Shown here: piece after piece, positions 63,933 through 64,000 of the stretch
How the letters are laid out: every line of letters begins with the position of its first letter
How positions within the stretch are numbered: the stretch's first letter is position 1
Origin: Vitellaria paradoxa
Lineage: Eukaryota > Streptophyta > Magnoliopsida > Ericales > Sapotaceae
Direction of reading: 5' to 3'
DNA length: 64,000 nucleotides
Assembly (NCBI GenBank): GCA_019916065.1
Contig: CM034237.1
Location: forward strand, 21,163,752 to 21,227,751
Position numbers and translations under genes: made by a program
Notes under the pieces: model-generated
The model's input: the letters and a program-made list of their open reading frames with translations, nothing else
The model's database searches: none
Told to the model about the DNA's origin: nothing

Positions 63933-64000
63933 GTTATGGAAAATACATTAAAAGAAAGTCTGAGTCAAATTTATCACCTCCTACCAAAAGAGGTGATAAT

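Overview
The window is nuclear DNA of a flowering plant. It is AT-rich, its genes are split by GT-AG introns, and transposable-element families typical of angiosperms fill the space between and inside the genes. The proteins resemble plant-only or plant-type families: a FYVE protein with coiled-coil repeats, a BTB/NPH3 protein and an eIF4B-like protein. The species cannot be fixed from the sequence alone. Nothing bacterial, viral (other than LTR retroelements) or organellar was seen.

Three spliced genes, all on the minus strand, could be rebuilt from splice sites and family motifs. (1) A FYVE zinc-finger protein of 1081 aa has exons 23716-23603, 10631-10463 and 9329-6367. Its FYVE finger is cut in two by a 12,971-bp intron. 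(2) A BTB/POZ-NPH3 protein of 414 aa has exons 46987-46925, 46783-45686 and 45517-45434. (3) An eIF4B-like protein of 657 aa has six exons between 60454 and 51630, including a 37-nt exon and a 5.8-kb intron. A small plus-strand gene of unknown function lies at about 49880-50221.

Layout. 0-6 kb: intergenic DNA with a complete non-autonomous CACTA transposon (1735-5505, TSD ATG). 6.4-23.7 kb: the FYVE gene. About three quarters of its first intron is inserted DNA: a solo LTR (11796-15428, TSD TGAAG) that itself received a Mutator-like element (13401-15338, 9-bp TSD) carrying the 5' coding end of a class III HD-ZIP gene, followed by a full-length but dead Ty3 chromovirus-type retrotransposon (16291-22596, TSD GCAGC). 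23.9-24.8 kb: a tandem duplication just upstream of the FYVE gene. 25-33 kb: a LINE relic with only its first ORF, and two decayed plant transposon-protein genes on opposite strands. 33-45 kb: gene-free AT-rich DNA with several SINE-like insertions and a Helitron-like element that contains a MITE. 45-51 kb: the NPH3 gene, a hairpin MITE and the small plus-strand gene. 51.6-60.5 kb: the eIF4B-like gene, whose large intron holds MITEs and a tandem duplication. 60.7-64 kb: intergenic DNA ending in an Au-type SINE.

The three main genes have no evident shared pathway; their proximity is ordinary plant synteny. The notable content is the nested mobile DNA inside the FYVE intron, the captured HD-ZIP III fragment, the repeat architecture of the FYVE protein, and a probable dinucleotide frameshift at the end of the NPH3 gene. 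All splice models are hand-built from the sequence and unsupported by transcripts.
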